From an uncultured Phycisphaerales bacterium (lineage in GTDB: Bacteria; Planctomycetota; Phycisphaerae; WQYP01): 64,000 nucleotides of DNA. The position numbers and the translations under genes were made by a program. The stretch lies in the NCBI GenBank assembly GCA_903845195.1, contig CAIMWO010000062.1:124001-188000 (forward strand), read 5' to 3'. This document shows, piece by piece, positions 15,166 to 23,086 of this stretch. Below the pieces are notes generated by a model. The model was not told the origin of the DNA. It made no database searches and saw nothing but the letters and a program-made list of their open reading frames with translations. Each line of letters begins with the position of its first letter. Position 1 is the first letter of the stretch.

Positions 15166-16818
15166 ATGCCCCTCTCGCCGCTTGCCGGGAAATTGGCACC
15201 TGCAAACATCTTGATCAACGTCGACCAACTTGGTCATGACTATTACGACAAGAAGCCGGACCCGGCCAATCCTGCGCAGCGGGTGTCTTTCGGCACTTCG
15301 GGCCATCGCGGGTGCTCGTCGGACGCCACGTTCAATGAAGCACATATCCTGGCGATCACGCAGGCGATCTGCGAGTTCCGTGCCGGCAAGGGAATCACGG
15401 GGCCGCTGTACATCGGCATGGATACCCACGCGTCGAGTGCAGCATCGCAGCGGACGGCATTGGAGGTACTCGCCGCCAACAACGTGGAAACGGTGATTCA
15501 ACGTGATGAAGGATTTACACCCACGCCGGTCATCTCCCATGCGATTCTCACGCACAATAAGAACCGAACTTCGCAATTCGCTGACGGCGTAGTCATCACG
15601 CCGTCGCACAATCCCCCGCGGGATGGCGGCTTCAAATACAACTCCACCAACGGCGGCCCTGCCGATGTCGAGATTACTAATTGGGTGCAGGATCGCGCCA
15701 ACGCTTTGCTCGCAGTCGGCAATGCGGGGGTCCGGCGAATGCCATACGACCGCGCCGTCAAGGCCGCGACCACCCATCTCTATGATTACGTCGGCCCCTT
15801 CGTCAACGATCTGCCGTCGATCGTCGATCTCGCTGCGATCCGGAAGGCGGACTTCTCCATCGGCGTTGATCCCCTCGGCGGGGCATCGGTGGCCTACTGG
15901 CTGGCGATCAAGGAGATTCACAAACTCAATCTCGATATCGTGAACTCGAAAGTCGATCCGACGTTCTCGTTCATGACGGTCGATCACGACGGCAAAATTC
16001 GCATGGACTGCTCATCGCCGTACGCGATGGCCTCACTCGTGCAACTCAAGGACAAGTACCGCGTCGCCTTCGGGAATGATCCGGATTCCGACCGCCACGG
16101 CATCGTCACGCCTTCGGTGGGTCTGATGAATCCCAATCACTACCTGGCCGTGGCCATCGAATATCTTTTCGCCAACCGCCCCCGCTGGAACGCCGCAGCA
16201 GGCGTCGGCAAGACGCTCGTCTCTTCCTCCATCATCGACCGCGTTGCCGCATCGCTCGGCAAACGCCTCGTCGAAGTACCCGTCGGGTTCAAATATTTCG
16301 TCGACGGACTATTCTCCGGTACCCTCGGCTTCGGCGGCGAAGAATCCGCGGGCGCCTCCTTCCTTCGACTCGATGGCTCCGTCTGGTCCACCGACAAAGA
16401 CGGCATCATCCTCAACCTCCTTGCAGCCGAAATCACCGCCGTCACCGGCAAAGATCCCGGTGAACACTACAGAAATATCGAATCCCGCTTCGGCAAGTCC
16501 TACTACAAGCGCGTCGACCAGCCCGCCAATCTCAAGGAACGTTCCATTCTCAAGAAACTCAGCCCCTCCGCCGTCAAAGACACTACCCTCGCCGGCGAGC
16601 CGATCGTCGCCGTACTGACCAACGCTCCGGGCAACAACGCCGCCATCGGGGGCCTCAAGGTAACCACGCAAAACGGCTGGTTCGCCGCAAGGCCATCAGG
16701 CACCGAGGATATCTATAAAATCTACGCCGAAAGTCTCAAGAGCGCGCAGCACGTGGGCCAAATCCTGCAGGAAGCCGCAGTGGTGGTGAAGGGTGCGCTG
16801 GCCGCGGCAGGGAATTGA
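15166..16818 (+). CDS. pgm: Phosphoglucomutase (alpha-D-glucose phosphate-specific)
   Basis: 550 residues, close to E. coli Pgm (546). Features: [19 protein letters not shown] near the N-terminus, the phosphoserine loop [12 protein letters not shown] (Ser147), the metal-binding loop [10 protein letters not shown], the sugar-binding [10 protein letters not shown] and the phosphate-binding [15 protein letters not shown]. It interconverts glucose-1-phosphate and glucose-6-phosphate. ATG 15166 follows AAAGGAG at a good distance; the frame is open back to 15034 without any ribosome site. Codon 147 marks the active-site serine at 15604. Confidence 0.97.
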   Translation: MPLSPLAGKLAPANILINVDQLGHDYYDKKPDPANPAQRVSFGTSGHRGCSSDATFNEAHILAITQAICEFRAGKGITGPLYIGMDTHASSAASQRTALEVLAANNVETVIQRDEGFTPTPVISHAILTHNKNRTSQFADGVVITPSHNPPRDGGFKYNSTNGGPADVEITNWVQDRANALLAVGNAGVRRMPYDRAVKAATTHLYDYVGPFVNDLPSIVDLAAIRKADFSIGVDPLGGASVAYWLAIKEIHKLNLDIVNSKVDPTFSFMTVDHDGKIRMDCSSPYAMASLVQLKDKYRVAFGNDPDSDRHGIVTPSVGLMNPNHYLAVAIEYLFANRPRWNAAAGVGKTLVSSSIIDRVAASLGKRLVEVPVGFKYFVDGLFSGTLGFGGEESAGASFLRLDGSVWSTDKDGIILNLLAAEITAVTGKDPGEHYRNIESRFGKSYYKRVDQPANLKERSILKKLSPSAVKDTTLAGEPIVAVLTNAPGNNAAIGGLKVTTQNGWFAARPSGTEDIYKIYAESLKSAQHVGQILQEAAVVVKGALAAAGN

Positions 16819-16869
16819 GTTCAGAATGTAATGGGACGAAGCGATAGCGGATCGGTTGGAGGATTGCAC

Positions 16870-18216
16870 TTGGCATTGCGAAAAACAACGATGATGGTCA
16901 CGCTGACGGCATTGGGTGTTGTCCTGCTTGCGGCGCAGCCGGTGCCCAAGACGCTCGAAGAAAAATACGACTCGGGCAAACTGAAGGCACGCTACACCCT
17001 CGGCTCGGACAACGTAAGGAATGGGACCTTTGAGGTCTTTTACGAAAATGGCAAGTTGAAAGAATCAGGAGAATACGCCAAGGGTGAGTTGGAGGGTGCG
17101 TTCTGGGGCTATCATGAAAATGGTCAGACCTCTTTGAAATGCCGATACCGCAATGGCGCTCTCGACGGGCAGTGGACGGCATTTGACGACAAGGGAAAAA
17201 CTAAGTCTACCGGCGAATACCTTGCGGGAAAAAAGAACGGGGTCTTTCGGGAATTCGACGCCAGTACCATCGTCACGGAACAATTCTTCATCGACGATCA
17301 GCTCATCTTCGGCCGCTCTCCCGATGCGATCGCCGCGAAGTTGGCCGAAATCCGGAAAATCAAAGTTGAAACGGTGGCTCCCACTGGCGGCGCCAAGGAG
17401 ATTCCCGCCCATCGCGGCGGCAAACAATCGGAAGACGATCGCATCGCCGGAGCCCGTCTGCTTATGGAATACCGCTACCTCTGCAACGTACCCAGCGATA
17501 TATCGCTGGATGCCGTCTATAACGCCCATGATGAGGCCGCGGCCGCGCTGCTCGTCGACGTTGGCAAGCTCGACCATTTCCCTCCGAATCCCGGCTGGCC
17601 CGAAGCGGAATATACCTTCGGCAAGACGGGATGCTCATCATCCAACTTGCACATGAGCAGCGGCGGCAGCAACGCTTCCTCGGCCGTGCGCGGCTTTATG
17701 AATGATTCCGATTCCTCAAATATTGACCGCATCGGTCACCGCCGCTGGTGCATCAATCCGACCATGTCCAAGACCGGCTTCGGTAGCTCCGGCAAGTTCG
17801 TTGCCATGTGGTCATTCGATCAATCCAGAAAATCCGTTCCCACCTATGAGTTCGTTGCATATCCCGCACCGGGATTTTTTCCCAATACGCACTTCGATGC
17901 GACCGCAGCGTGGAGCGTATCGCTTAATCTGGAAAAATATGAAAAGCCTGACGAGAAGAAAGTGCACATTTCCTTCAAACCCGCACAAATCACCAGGTCC
18001 CCGGCTGCGATACGTCTCGGACCGGAAATGACATCCAATTATTTCCATGTCGACACGCAGGGCTTCGGAATCGCCAACGCCATCATCTTTCGTTTCGACA
18101 AGTGCTCGACCCAAGCGAATTCCGCGTATCAGGTGGAGATCACCGGCCTGCAAAAATCCGGCGGTGAAGCGGCATCATTGAAATACCTCGTACAGTTCTA
18201 CGCCCCCGGGAAATGA
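16870..18216 (+). CDS. Secreted protein with YwqK/MORN-like repeats and a CAP-like domain
   Basis: 448 residues from a TTG start at 16870, chosen because GGAGG (16858-16862) lies 7 nt upstream; an in-frame ATG at 16831 has no ribosome site. A signal peptide (TTMMVTLTALGVVLLAAQPV) is followed by repeats of the type GTFEVFYENGKLKESGEY (about residues 45-140), as in YwqK/MORN-like antitoxin-repeat proteins. The C-terminal half resembles a CAP/SCP domain: LMEYRYLCNVP, DAVYNAHDEAAAALL, FMNDSDSSNIDRIGHRRWCI. The combination suggests an extracellular protein; the substrate is unknown. Its TGA directly abuts the convergent stop codon of the next gene. Confidence 0.65.
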   Translation: MALRKTTMMVTLTALGVVLLAAQPVPKTLEEKYDSGKLKARYTLGSDNVRNGTFEVFYENGKLKESGEYAKGELEGAFWGYHENGQTSLKCRYRNGALDGQWTAFDDKGKTKSTGEYLAGKKNGVFREFDASTIVTEQFFIDDQLIFGRSPDAIAAKLAEIRKIKVETVAPTGGAKEIPAHRGGKQSEDDRIAGARLLMEYRYLCNVPSDISLDAVYNAHDEAAAALLVDVGKLDHFPPNPGWPEAEYTFGKTGCSSSNLHMSSGGSNASSAVRGFMNDSDSSNIDRIGHRRWCINPTMSKTGFGSSGKFVAMWSFDQSRKSVPTYEFVAYPAPGFFPNTHFDATAAWSVSLNLEKYEKPDEKKVHISFKPAQITRSPAAIRLGPEMTSNYFHVDTQGFGIANAIIFRFDKCSTQANSAYQVEITGLQKSGGEAASLKYLVQFYAPGK

Positions 18217-19743
18217 TTACCTGTCGAAGAACGTGATATGCGGCTCGTGATTCAGTTCTCGCCAGAGTAGCAGGGCGAGTTCGACAGCATGGTAGTCACC
18301 CCAGAGCGAAGACTCGCCGCAGGGGATCGACTGGCCGGGGGGAATGTAGTCCCAATGATTGGGCCGATGGTAAACACTGTGGAGAATGAGCCCCTCGTGT
18401 TTCAAACTCGTCGAAAGATAGGGCTCTTCAAATAGCGTCCCGGCAATGCGCAGGGCTGCGTTTCGATAAGCGTTTGACCGTTCCTTATCCGATTTTGCAA
18501 GATATTTTGCGAGGCGATAGAACCCCTGCCCGGCAATCGCGGCGGCCGAGGAATCGATGGGCTCGTGATCGTTGTAAGGATCAGAGAGGTTGTCGTAGAG
18601 CGAACCGTCACAGCAGCAACCACCTTCGCCCGAACAGCTCGATTGACCATGGCAACAATCCTCACCCTTGCCGCAGCAGGAAGAATTGTCACCGTCGCAA
18701 TCATCCCCGCAGCAACTGGAACCACCAGGAATGTTGGGCGCGCCGGCATCCCAATACACCATGCCGTCAACGAAGGAGTGGCAAAGGTACCATTCAGCGG
18801 TGGCGACGGCGGCATCCTGAAATGCGGCGAGCAATGCCGGCTTGGTGCCCAGGGGGAAATTGTCGAACGCAGATTTGGGGCAGGCGGCAAGAAATTCCAG
18901 TTCCTCAGCAAACCCGCACAAGATCCACGCGAGGCCGCGCGTCCAGGTGGTAAACGGGGAATACCCCTGCTGGGTCGATGGGCATCGGTAGCGGCCGTCC
19001 GTGGTGTTGAAAATCGATTCATGCACAACGCGACCGGTTTCGACGGGGGTGTCATACGCATCGCGGCCCAAGCCATAGTAGACGTTGTACTTCGCCGTCG
19101 TCAGGGCGTGATGGATGCCTCGATGAAGGAGATTGATCGACTTGTCATTCTCGCCCATGAGCGTGTGGCCGAGCTGATGCGCGAGCATCAGTGAGCGGAC
19201 GGAGCGGATGGTGTCGGAGAAGAGCGAGTGTGGCCCATTAAAGGAATGGATATAGCCCGTATCGCGAAGCTGAGGTTGAGAAGGATCGGAGAAAATGGAG
19301 GTCCATCGTGCGGCTTGGACTGCGCCCGACGTCTTGAGGGCCATTTCATAAAAATTGAGTTCGTCCTGGTTGTGTTTGATTTTGCCTTCGCGCATCAGCC
19401 GGCGGAGATTGCCATACGTCGAGATGTTGTTGAAGCCATGATCGTGCACGCCGATGTGCGAAACGTGGGGCGCCATGCGGTCGGTCGTGCGGGTGCGCCC
19501 AAGTTCGAGCATCTTTTTATTGCCCGTTGCGTCAAAGGCCAGGATGGGCATGCCGAACTGAAACCCCTGGGTCCATTCCGTCCATCCACGGGAGGTATAT
19601 TTTCCGGCCGCCGTGAAGACCGGCGTGCCGCGCGCGGGATTCCATGATTTGTCGAGCGCGGCGATCTTCTTTTCCGCCAGCTGAAAGACGTTCTTGAGGG
19701 CGGGTTTAAGTGATGCAAGTGTGGGGGCGAGTGAAAGGTCCAT
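18217..19743 (-). CDS. GH88-like (unsaturated glucuronyl hydrolase family) protein with Cys-rich insert
   Basis: 508 residues. The (alpha/alpha)6 hydrolase pattern is visible: HDHGFNNISTYGNLRRLM, LMLAHQLGHTL, TTWTRGLAWILCGFAEEL, and the C-terminal HEGLILHSVYHRPNHWDY followed by GESSLWGDYHAVELALLL, as in GH88/GH105 enzymes that hydrolyse unsaturated uronides left by polysaccharide lyases. Between residues 341 and 380 an insert holds 11 cysteines in 35 residues (CC, CC, CC, CCC clusters); this is not part of the family. There is no signal peptide. The specific substrate cannot be told from sequence. Confidence 0.72.
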   Translation of the reverse strand: MDLSLAPTLASLKPALKNVFQLAEKKIAALDKSWNPARGTPVFTAAGKYTSRGWTEWTQGFQFGMPILAFDATGNKKMLELGRTRTTDRMAPHVSHIGVHDHGFNNISTYGNLRRLMREGKIKHNQDELNFYEMALKTSGAVQAARWTSIFSDPSQPQLRDTGYIHSFNGPHSLFSDTIRSVRSLMLAHQLGHTLMGENDKSINLLHRGIHHALTTAKYNVYYGLGRDAYDTPVETGRVVHESIFNTTDGRYRCPSTQQGYSPFTTWTRGLAWILCGFAEELEFLAACPKSAFDNFPLGTKPALLAAFQDAAVATAEWYLCHSFVDGMVYWDAGAPNIPGGSSCCGDDCDGDNSSCCGKGEDCCHGQSSCSGEGGCCCDGSLYDNLSDPYNDHEPIDSSAAAIAGQGFYRLAKYLAKSDKERSNAYRNAALRIAGTLFEEPYLSTSLKHEGLILHSVYHRPNHWDYIPPGQSIPCGESSLWGDYHAVELALLLWRELNHEPHITFFDR

Positions 19744-19939
19744 GATTTGGCGGTCCTTGTATGGGCAAGCCTACTATAGCCACAACGGCACGACGAGCTT
19801 TTTTACATGGAAAGATAGTCTACGACGATAGGGCATGGCCGGGAAGGCGGCCGATGGATGCATTGATTTTGAAGATCCATTCGGCGCAGGTGATTTGGAC
19901 CGACCCGTGCGAGCATACTCGTGCCGTAATGGTTGGTGA

Positions 19940-20521
19940 TCAAAGCCGCGTGCCCGTCAGGGTAATCACGGCAAAGATTATGCCGCCCAGGACAACCACA
20001 ATGGCCAGGACGATCGCCCAGATGACGAGGGTGACGAACATGCCCTTATTGAAACCGATCGGAAGTCCGGAGCGGTTTTCGAACTCTGGAGGCTTGGCGT
20101 AGTAGAGTGGTGAATCCGGGGTGGGTATTGGGCTGACTTGAGGGCTGCTGGGGAACGTTCGCGGGTATTTGATGAGAATTCCGTAGAGTGCGGAACTGAT
20201 GAGAAATGTAATAGGCAAGGAAATAATAACGGCGAGTGCCTCGATGATGCCGGCATCGCGCGCGCCCACGGCGGCGGCGGCGAAACCGAAGCCCAAGCCC
20301 GTGAGAAAGCTGACGATCCAGTTGACGACGCCGACGGCAAGAACAATCAAACACGCCGATCCGAAGGCCATATCGAATTTGAGAACCCATTTGACTGCGG
20401 CGCGGAGCAGAACCGCTCCAATGGGTACGCCAATGGCCAGTCCAAAAATGAAACCACAACACACGATGCCGAGGCCGGCGGCAGGATCGGTGGGGGCTGC
20501 AAGAATGGGAAGGAAGGCCAT
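19940..20521 (-). CDS. Four-span integral membrane protein, unknown
   Basis: 193 residues from the ATG at 20521, chosen for AGGAG about 9 nt upstream; an in-frame start at 20626 lacks one. Hydrophobic segments: LGIVCCGFIFGLAIGVPIGAV, CLIVLAVGVVNWIVSFL, ALAVIISLPITFLISSALY and, near the C-terminus, LVIWAIVLAIVVVLGGIIF. A proline/serine-rich loop separates spans three and four. I recognise no family. It sits after the pyruvate dehydrogenase genes on the same strand, but the 180-base gap argues against a tight operon. Confidence 0.7.
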   Translation of the reverse strand: MAFLPILAAPTDPAAGLGIVCCGFIFGLAIGVPIGAVLLRAAVKWVLKFDMAFGSACLIVLAVGVVNWIVSFLTGLGFGFAAAAVGARDAGIIEALAVIISLPITFLISSALYGILIKYPRTFPSSPQVSPIPTPDSPLYYAKPPEFENRSGLPIGFNKGMFVTLVIWAIVLAIVVVLGGIIFAVITLTGTRL

Positions 20522-20702
20522 AACGTTTACTCCTGTTGGGGTGCGGATGCTTGGTGGCGTACGAATATTTCGGACCGCGTGGATATGCGTGGAGGTTTTT
20601 ATACGGGAGAATTGCACGGAATTCAATGCACATCCAGCGATGGAAACGCAGATGAGTGCGCACGCAGGCTAACGGGACACAGGCGTTAACGAGTGCGGCA
20701 GC

Positions 20703-21689
20703 TTAGCCGTTGAAGTAGATGGCCTTTTTGATAGCGTCGGCAACGCGCGTCGCATTTGGTACGACGTGGTGCAGCAACGGCTTGGAATAAGGAATCGGCA
20801 CGTCAAGCGAAGCCACGCGGATCACGTGATTGTCCAGATCCTCGAAGCAGTGTTCGTGAACCAGCGCGGCAAGTTCGGCGCCGATGCCGCAGGTGGGATA
20901 CCCGGTTTCGACCGTCACGCAATACCCGGTCTTCTTCACAGATTTGATGATCGCCGGCAGGTCCAGCGGACGAAGCGTACGCGGGTCGATCACTTCCACA
21001 TTGATCCCATGGTCCTTGTGCAACTCCTCCGCGGCGGCCAGCGCGGCCAGGCAGCCCTGACCCCACGCAATTACCGTGCAGTCCGTGCCTTCACGTTTGA
21101 TGTCGGCCTGTCCGAAGGGGATAAGATATTCCTCGTCAGGTACCTCGCCCTTATTGCCGTACAGTGCCTCGTTTTCGAGGAAGATGACGGGATCATCGTC
21201 GCGGATGGCGGTTTTCAGAAGACCCTTGGCGTCGTAAGGAGTCGTGGGTACGACAACCTTGAGGCCGGGGACATGCGCGTATAACGCTTCCACCGACCAC
21301 GAATGGGTGGCGGCAAGTTGCTGGCCCGGGCCGGAGATGCCGCGGAACACGATGGGCACGTTGATCTGCCCGCCGGACATGTTCAACATCTTCGGCGCGT
21401 TGTTGACGACCTGATCAAACGCGACCAGCGAAAAGGAAAAAGTCATGAATTCGATGATCGGCCGCATGCCCACCATCGCCGCCCCGATCCCCAGCCCCGC
21501 GAATCCGCATTCCGAAATTGGCGTGTCCACGACGCGCATGGGCCCATACTTCGCCAGCATGCCTTGCGACACCTTGTACGCCCCATCGTACTCGGCAACT
21601 TCCTCACCCATCAGGAAGACATCCGGATTGCGATCGAACTCTTCGCACATCGCCTGGTTGAGTGCTTCGCGGAATTGAATGACTGCCAT
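20703..21689 (-). CDS. pdhB: Pyruvate dehydrogenase E1 component, beta subunit
   Basis: 328 residues from ATG 21689, preceded by GAGG at a proper distance. The transketolase-like pyrimidine domain is clear: FREALNQAMCEEFDRNPDVFLMGEEVAEYDGAYKVS, VVDTPISECGFAGLGIGAAM, MTFSFSLVAFDQVVNNAPKM. The C-terminal domain has IDPRTLRPLDLPAIIKSVKKT and the usual end DVPIPYSKPL. With the alpha subunit it decarboxylates pyruvate using ThDP and acetylates E2. E2 and E3 genes are not in the window. The gene is read after pdhA across a gap with a large palindrome. Confidence 0.95.
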   Translation of the reverse strand: MAVIQFREALNQAMCEEFDRNPDVFLMGEEVAEYDGAYKVSQGMLAKYGPMRVVDTPISECGFAGLGIGAAMVGMRPIIEFMTFSFSLVAFDQVVNNAPKMLNMSGGQINVPIVFRGISGPGQQLAATHSWSVEALYAHVPGLKVVVPTTPYDAKGLLKTAIRDDDPVIFLENEALYGNKGEVPDEEYLIPFGQADIKREGTDCTVIAWGQGCLAALAAAEELHKDHGINVEVIDPRTLRPLDLPAIIKSVKKTGYCVTVETGYPTCGIGAELAALVHEHCFEDLDNHVIRVASLDVPIPYSKPLLHHVVPNATRVADAIKKAIYFNG

Positions 21690-21714
21690 GAGAAAACCTC
21701 GTCTGGTTGTATCA

Positions 21715-21776
21715 ACCACCAAGACACCAAGGCGCCAAGACCCACACGTTTCTTAGTGCCTTGGTGTCTTGGTGGT
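21715..21776. repeat. Perfect 19-bp inverted repeat of the CCTTGGTGTCTTGGTGG family
   Basis: The left arm (21715-21733, ACCACCAAGACACCAAGGC) and right arm (21758-21776) are exact reverse complements with a 24-nt loop. It lies between pdhA and pdhB. A single-arm copy is at 59507-59536 and a degenerate copy at 13668-13700. As RNA it would form a very stable hairpin within the pdhAB message, without a U-run. Confidence 0.85.
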
Positions 21777-21781
21777 AAGAA

Positions 21782-22897
21782 TTATCGCTTCAGGTACGGC
21801 GGATACGGGTTCGCATAGACATCGCGCCAGACATCATCCGCCGGCGGGAACGGCGCGCCGTCCGCCAGTGCATGCGCCTTTTCGACTTCCTGGTGAATTT
21901 CTTCGTTCAACGCATTGACCTTCGCGTCGTCGATGATGCTCTTGGCGCGAAGAAGCTTTTCGAGACGGCCGATCGGGTCGTGTTCCTGAAAGCGGCCGAC
22001 TTCCTCTTTCGAACGGTACTTCTGCGGGTCCGACATCGAGTGACCGCGATAACGATACGTTTTGACTTCGAGGAACAATGAGCCGTTGCCCGCCCGGCAG
22101 TATTCGACGGCATCGCGCGTCATGTGATACATCGCCAGGCAATCCATGCCGTCCACTTCCTTGCCGGGAATCCCATATGCGTCGCCGGTGCGAAGTTTGA
22201 GATCCGTGACGGCCGACGCACGATGGATGTGTGTGCCCATCCCGTAGCCATTGTTTTCGACGAGGAATATGCACGGCAGCTTATGCAATCCCGCCAGGTT
22301 CAGCGCTTCGTGGAACGAGCCCTGATTGATCGCTCCGTCCCCGAAATAGCACAGGACGACGCGATCTTCCTTGCGGTACTTGGCGGCCCACCCCAACCCG
22401 ACCGCCAAAGGAATGTGGCCACCGACAATCGCGTGGCCACCGAGAAAATTTTTGGATTTATCAAAGAAATGCATCGACCCGCCCTTGCCATGGGAGCACC
22501 CGGTCGCCTTGCCGTAAAGCTCCGCAAAGAGGGGGGCGATTTCCATGCCCCGGGCAATCGCATGCCCGTGATCGCGATACGCCGTGATGATGTAGTCCTG
22601 TGGTCGGGTGGCCGCGATCGTGCCGACCGCCACCGCTTCCTGTCCCACATAAAGGTGGCAGAATCCGCCGACTTTTTGCTGCTGATACGATTGAGCGCAT
22701 TTCACTTCGAACTGCCGGATCAGCGACATTTGCCGGTACCAGTCGAGAAGTTGTGAGGGGGAGGGTTCCACTTTGGGCGCATGTTCGACGATTGTGGTCA
22801 CAAAATTCATCCTTATTGGGCCGGACGCCGTCTGTTTGGCGACGGCCGGCTCACGTGCCGCAGGCTTGTGTGTGGGGTCCACGGCATGCCCATCCAA
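21782..22897 (-). CDS. pdhA: Pyruvate dehydrogenase E1 component, alpha subunit
   Basis: Up to 371 residues; the first ~29 are uncertain because an in-frame ATG at 22810 (MNFVTTIVEH) is also possible and neither has a good ribosome site. Motifs: LIRQFEVKCAQSYQQQKVGG, YVGQEAVAVG, ITAYRDHGHAIARG, the ThDP/Mg motif GDGAINQGSFHEALN with VENN, and the phosphorylation-loop-like YRYRGHSMSDP. The length and order (alpha then beta as separate genes) is the E1-alpha2beta2 type used by PDH and acetoin dehydrogenase; PDH is the more likely role. Confidence 0.94.
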   Translation of the reverse strand: MDGHAVDPTHKPAAREPAVAKQTASGPIRMNFVTTIVEHAPKVEPSPSQLLDWYRQMSLIRQFEVKCAQSYQQQKVGGFCHLYVGQEAVAVGTIAATRPQDYIITAYRDHGHAIARGMEIAPLFAELYGKATGCSHGKGGSMHFFDKSKNFLGGHAIVGGHIPLAVGLGWAAKYRKEDRVVLCYFGDGAINQGSFHEALNLAGLHKLPCIFLVENNGYGMGTHIHRASAVTDLKLRTGDAYGIPGKEVDGMDCLAMYHMTRDAVEYCRAGNGSLFLEVKTYRYRGHSMSDPQKYRSKEEVGRFQEHDPIGRLEKLLRAKSIIDDAKVNALNEEIHQEVEKAHALADGAPFPPADDVWRDVYANPYPPYLKR

Positions 22898-23086
22898 TGC
22901 ACGAAAATTGTATGAAAAAAGAGAGCAATCGCCAAGTGGAAATGAGTGAATGATAAGGGATTGATTAGTCGGAAATAGGGGGATGGAACCGAATAATAGG
23001 GAATATGTAGCCGGCGTAGTGGGAGAATCGGTATTTTCAGACGAGAACCACAGACTTCATTTCTGGACGGCTGGTCACTTTGTCGC

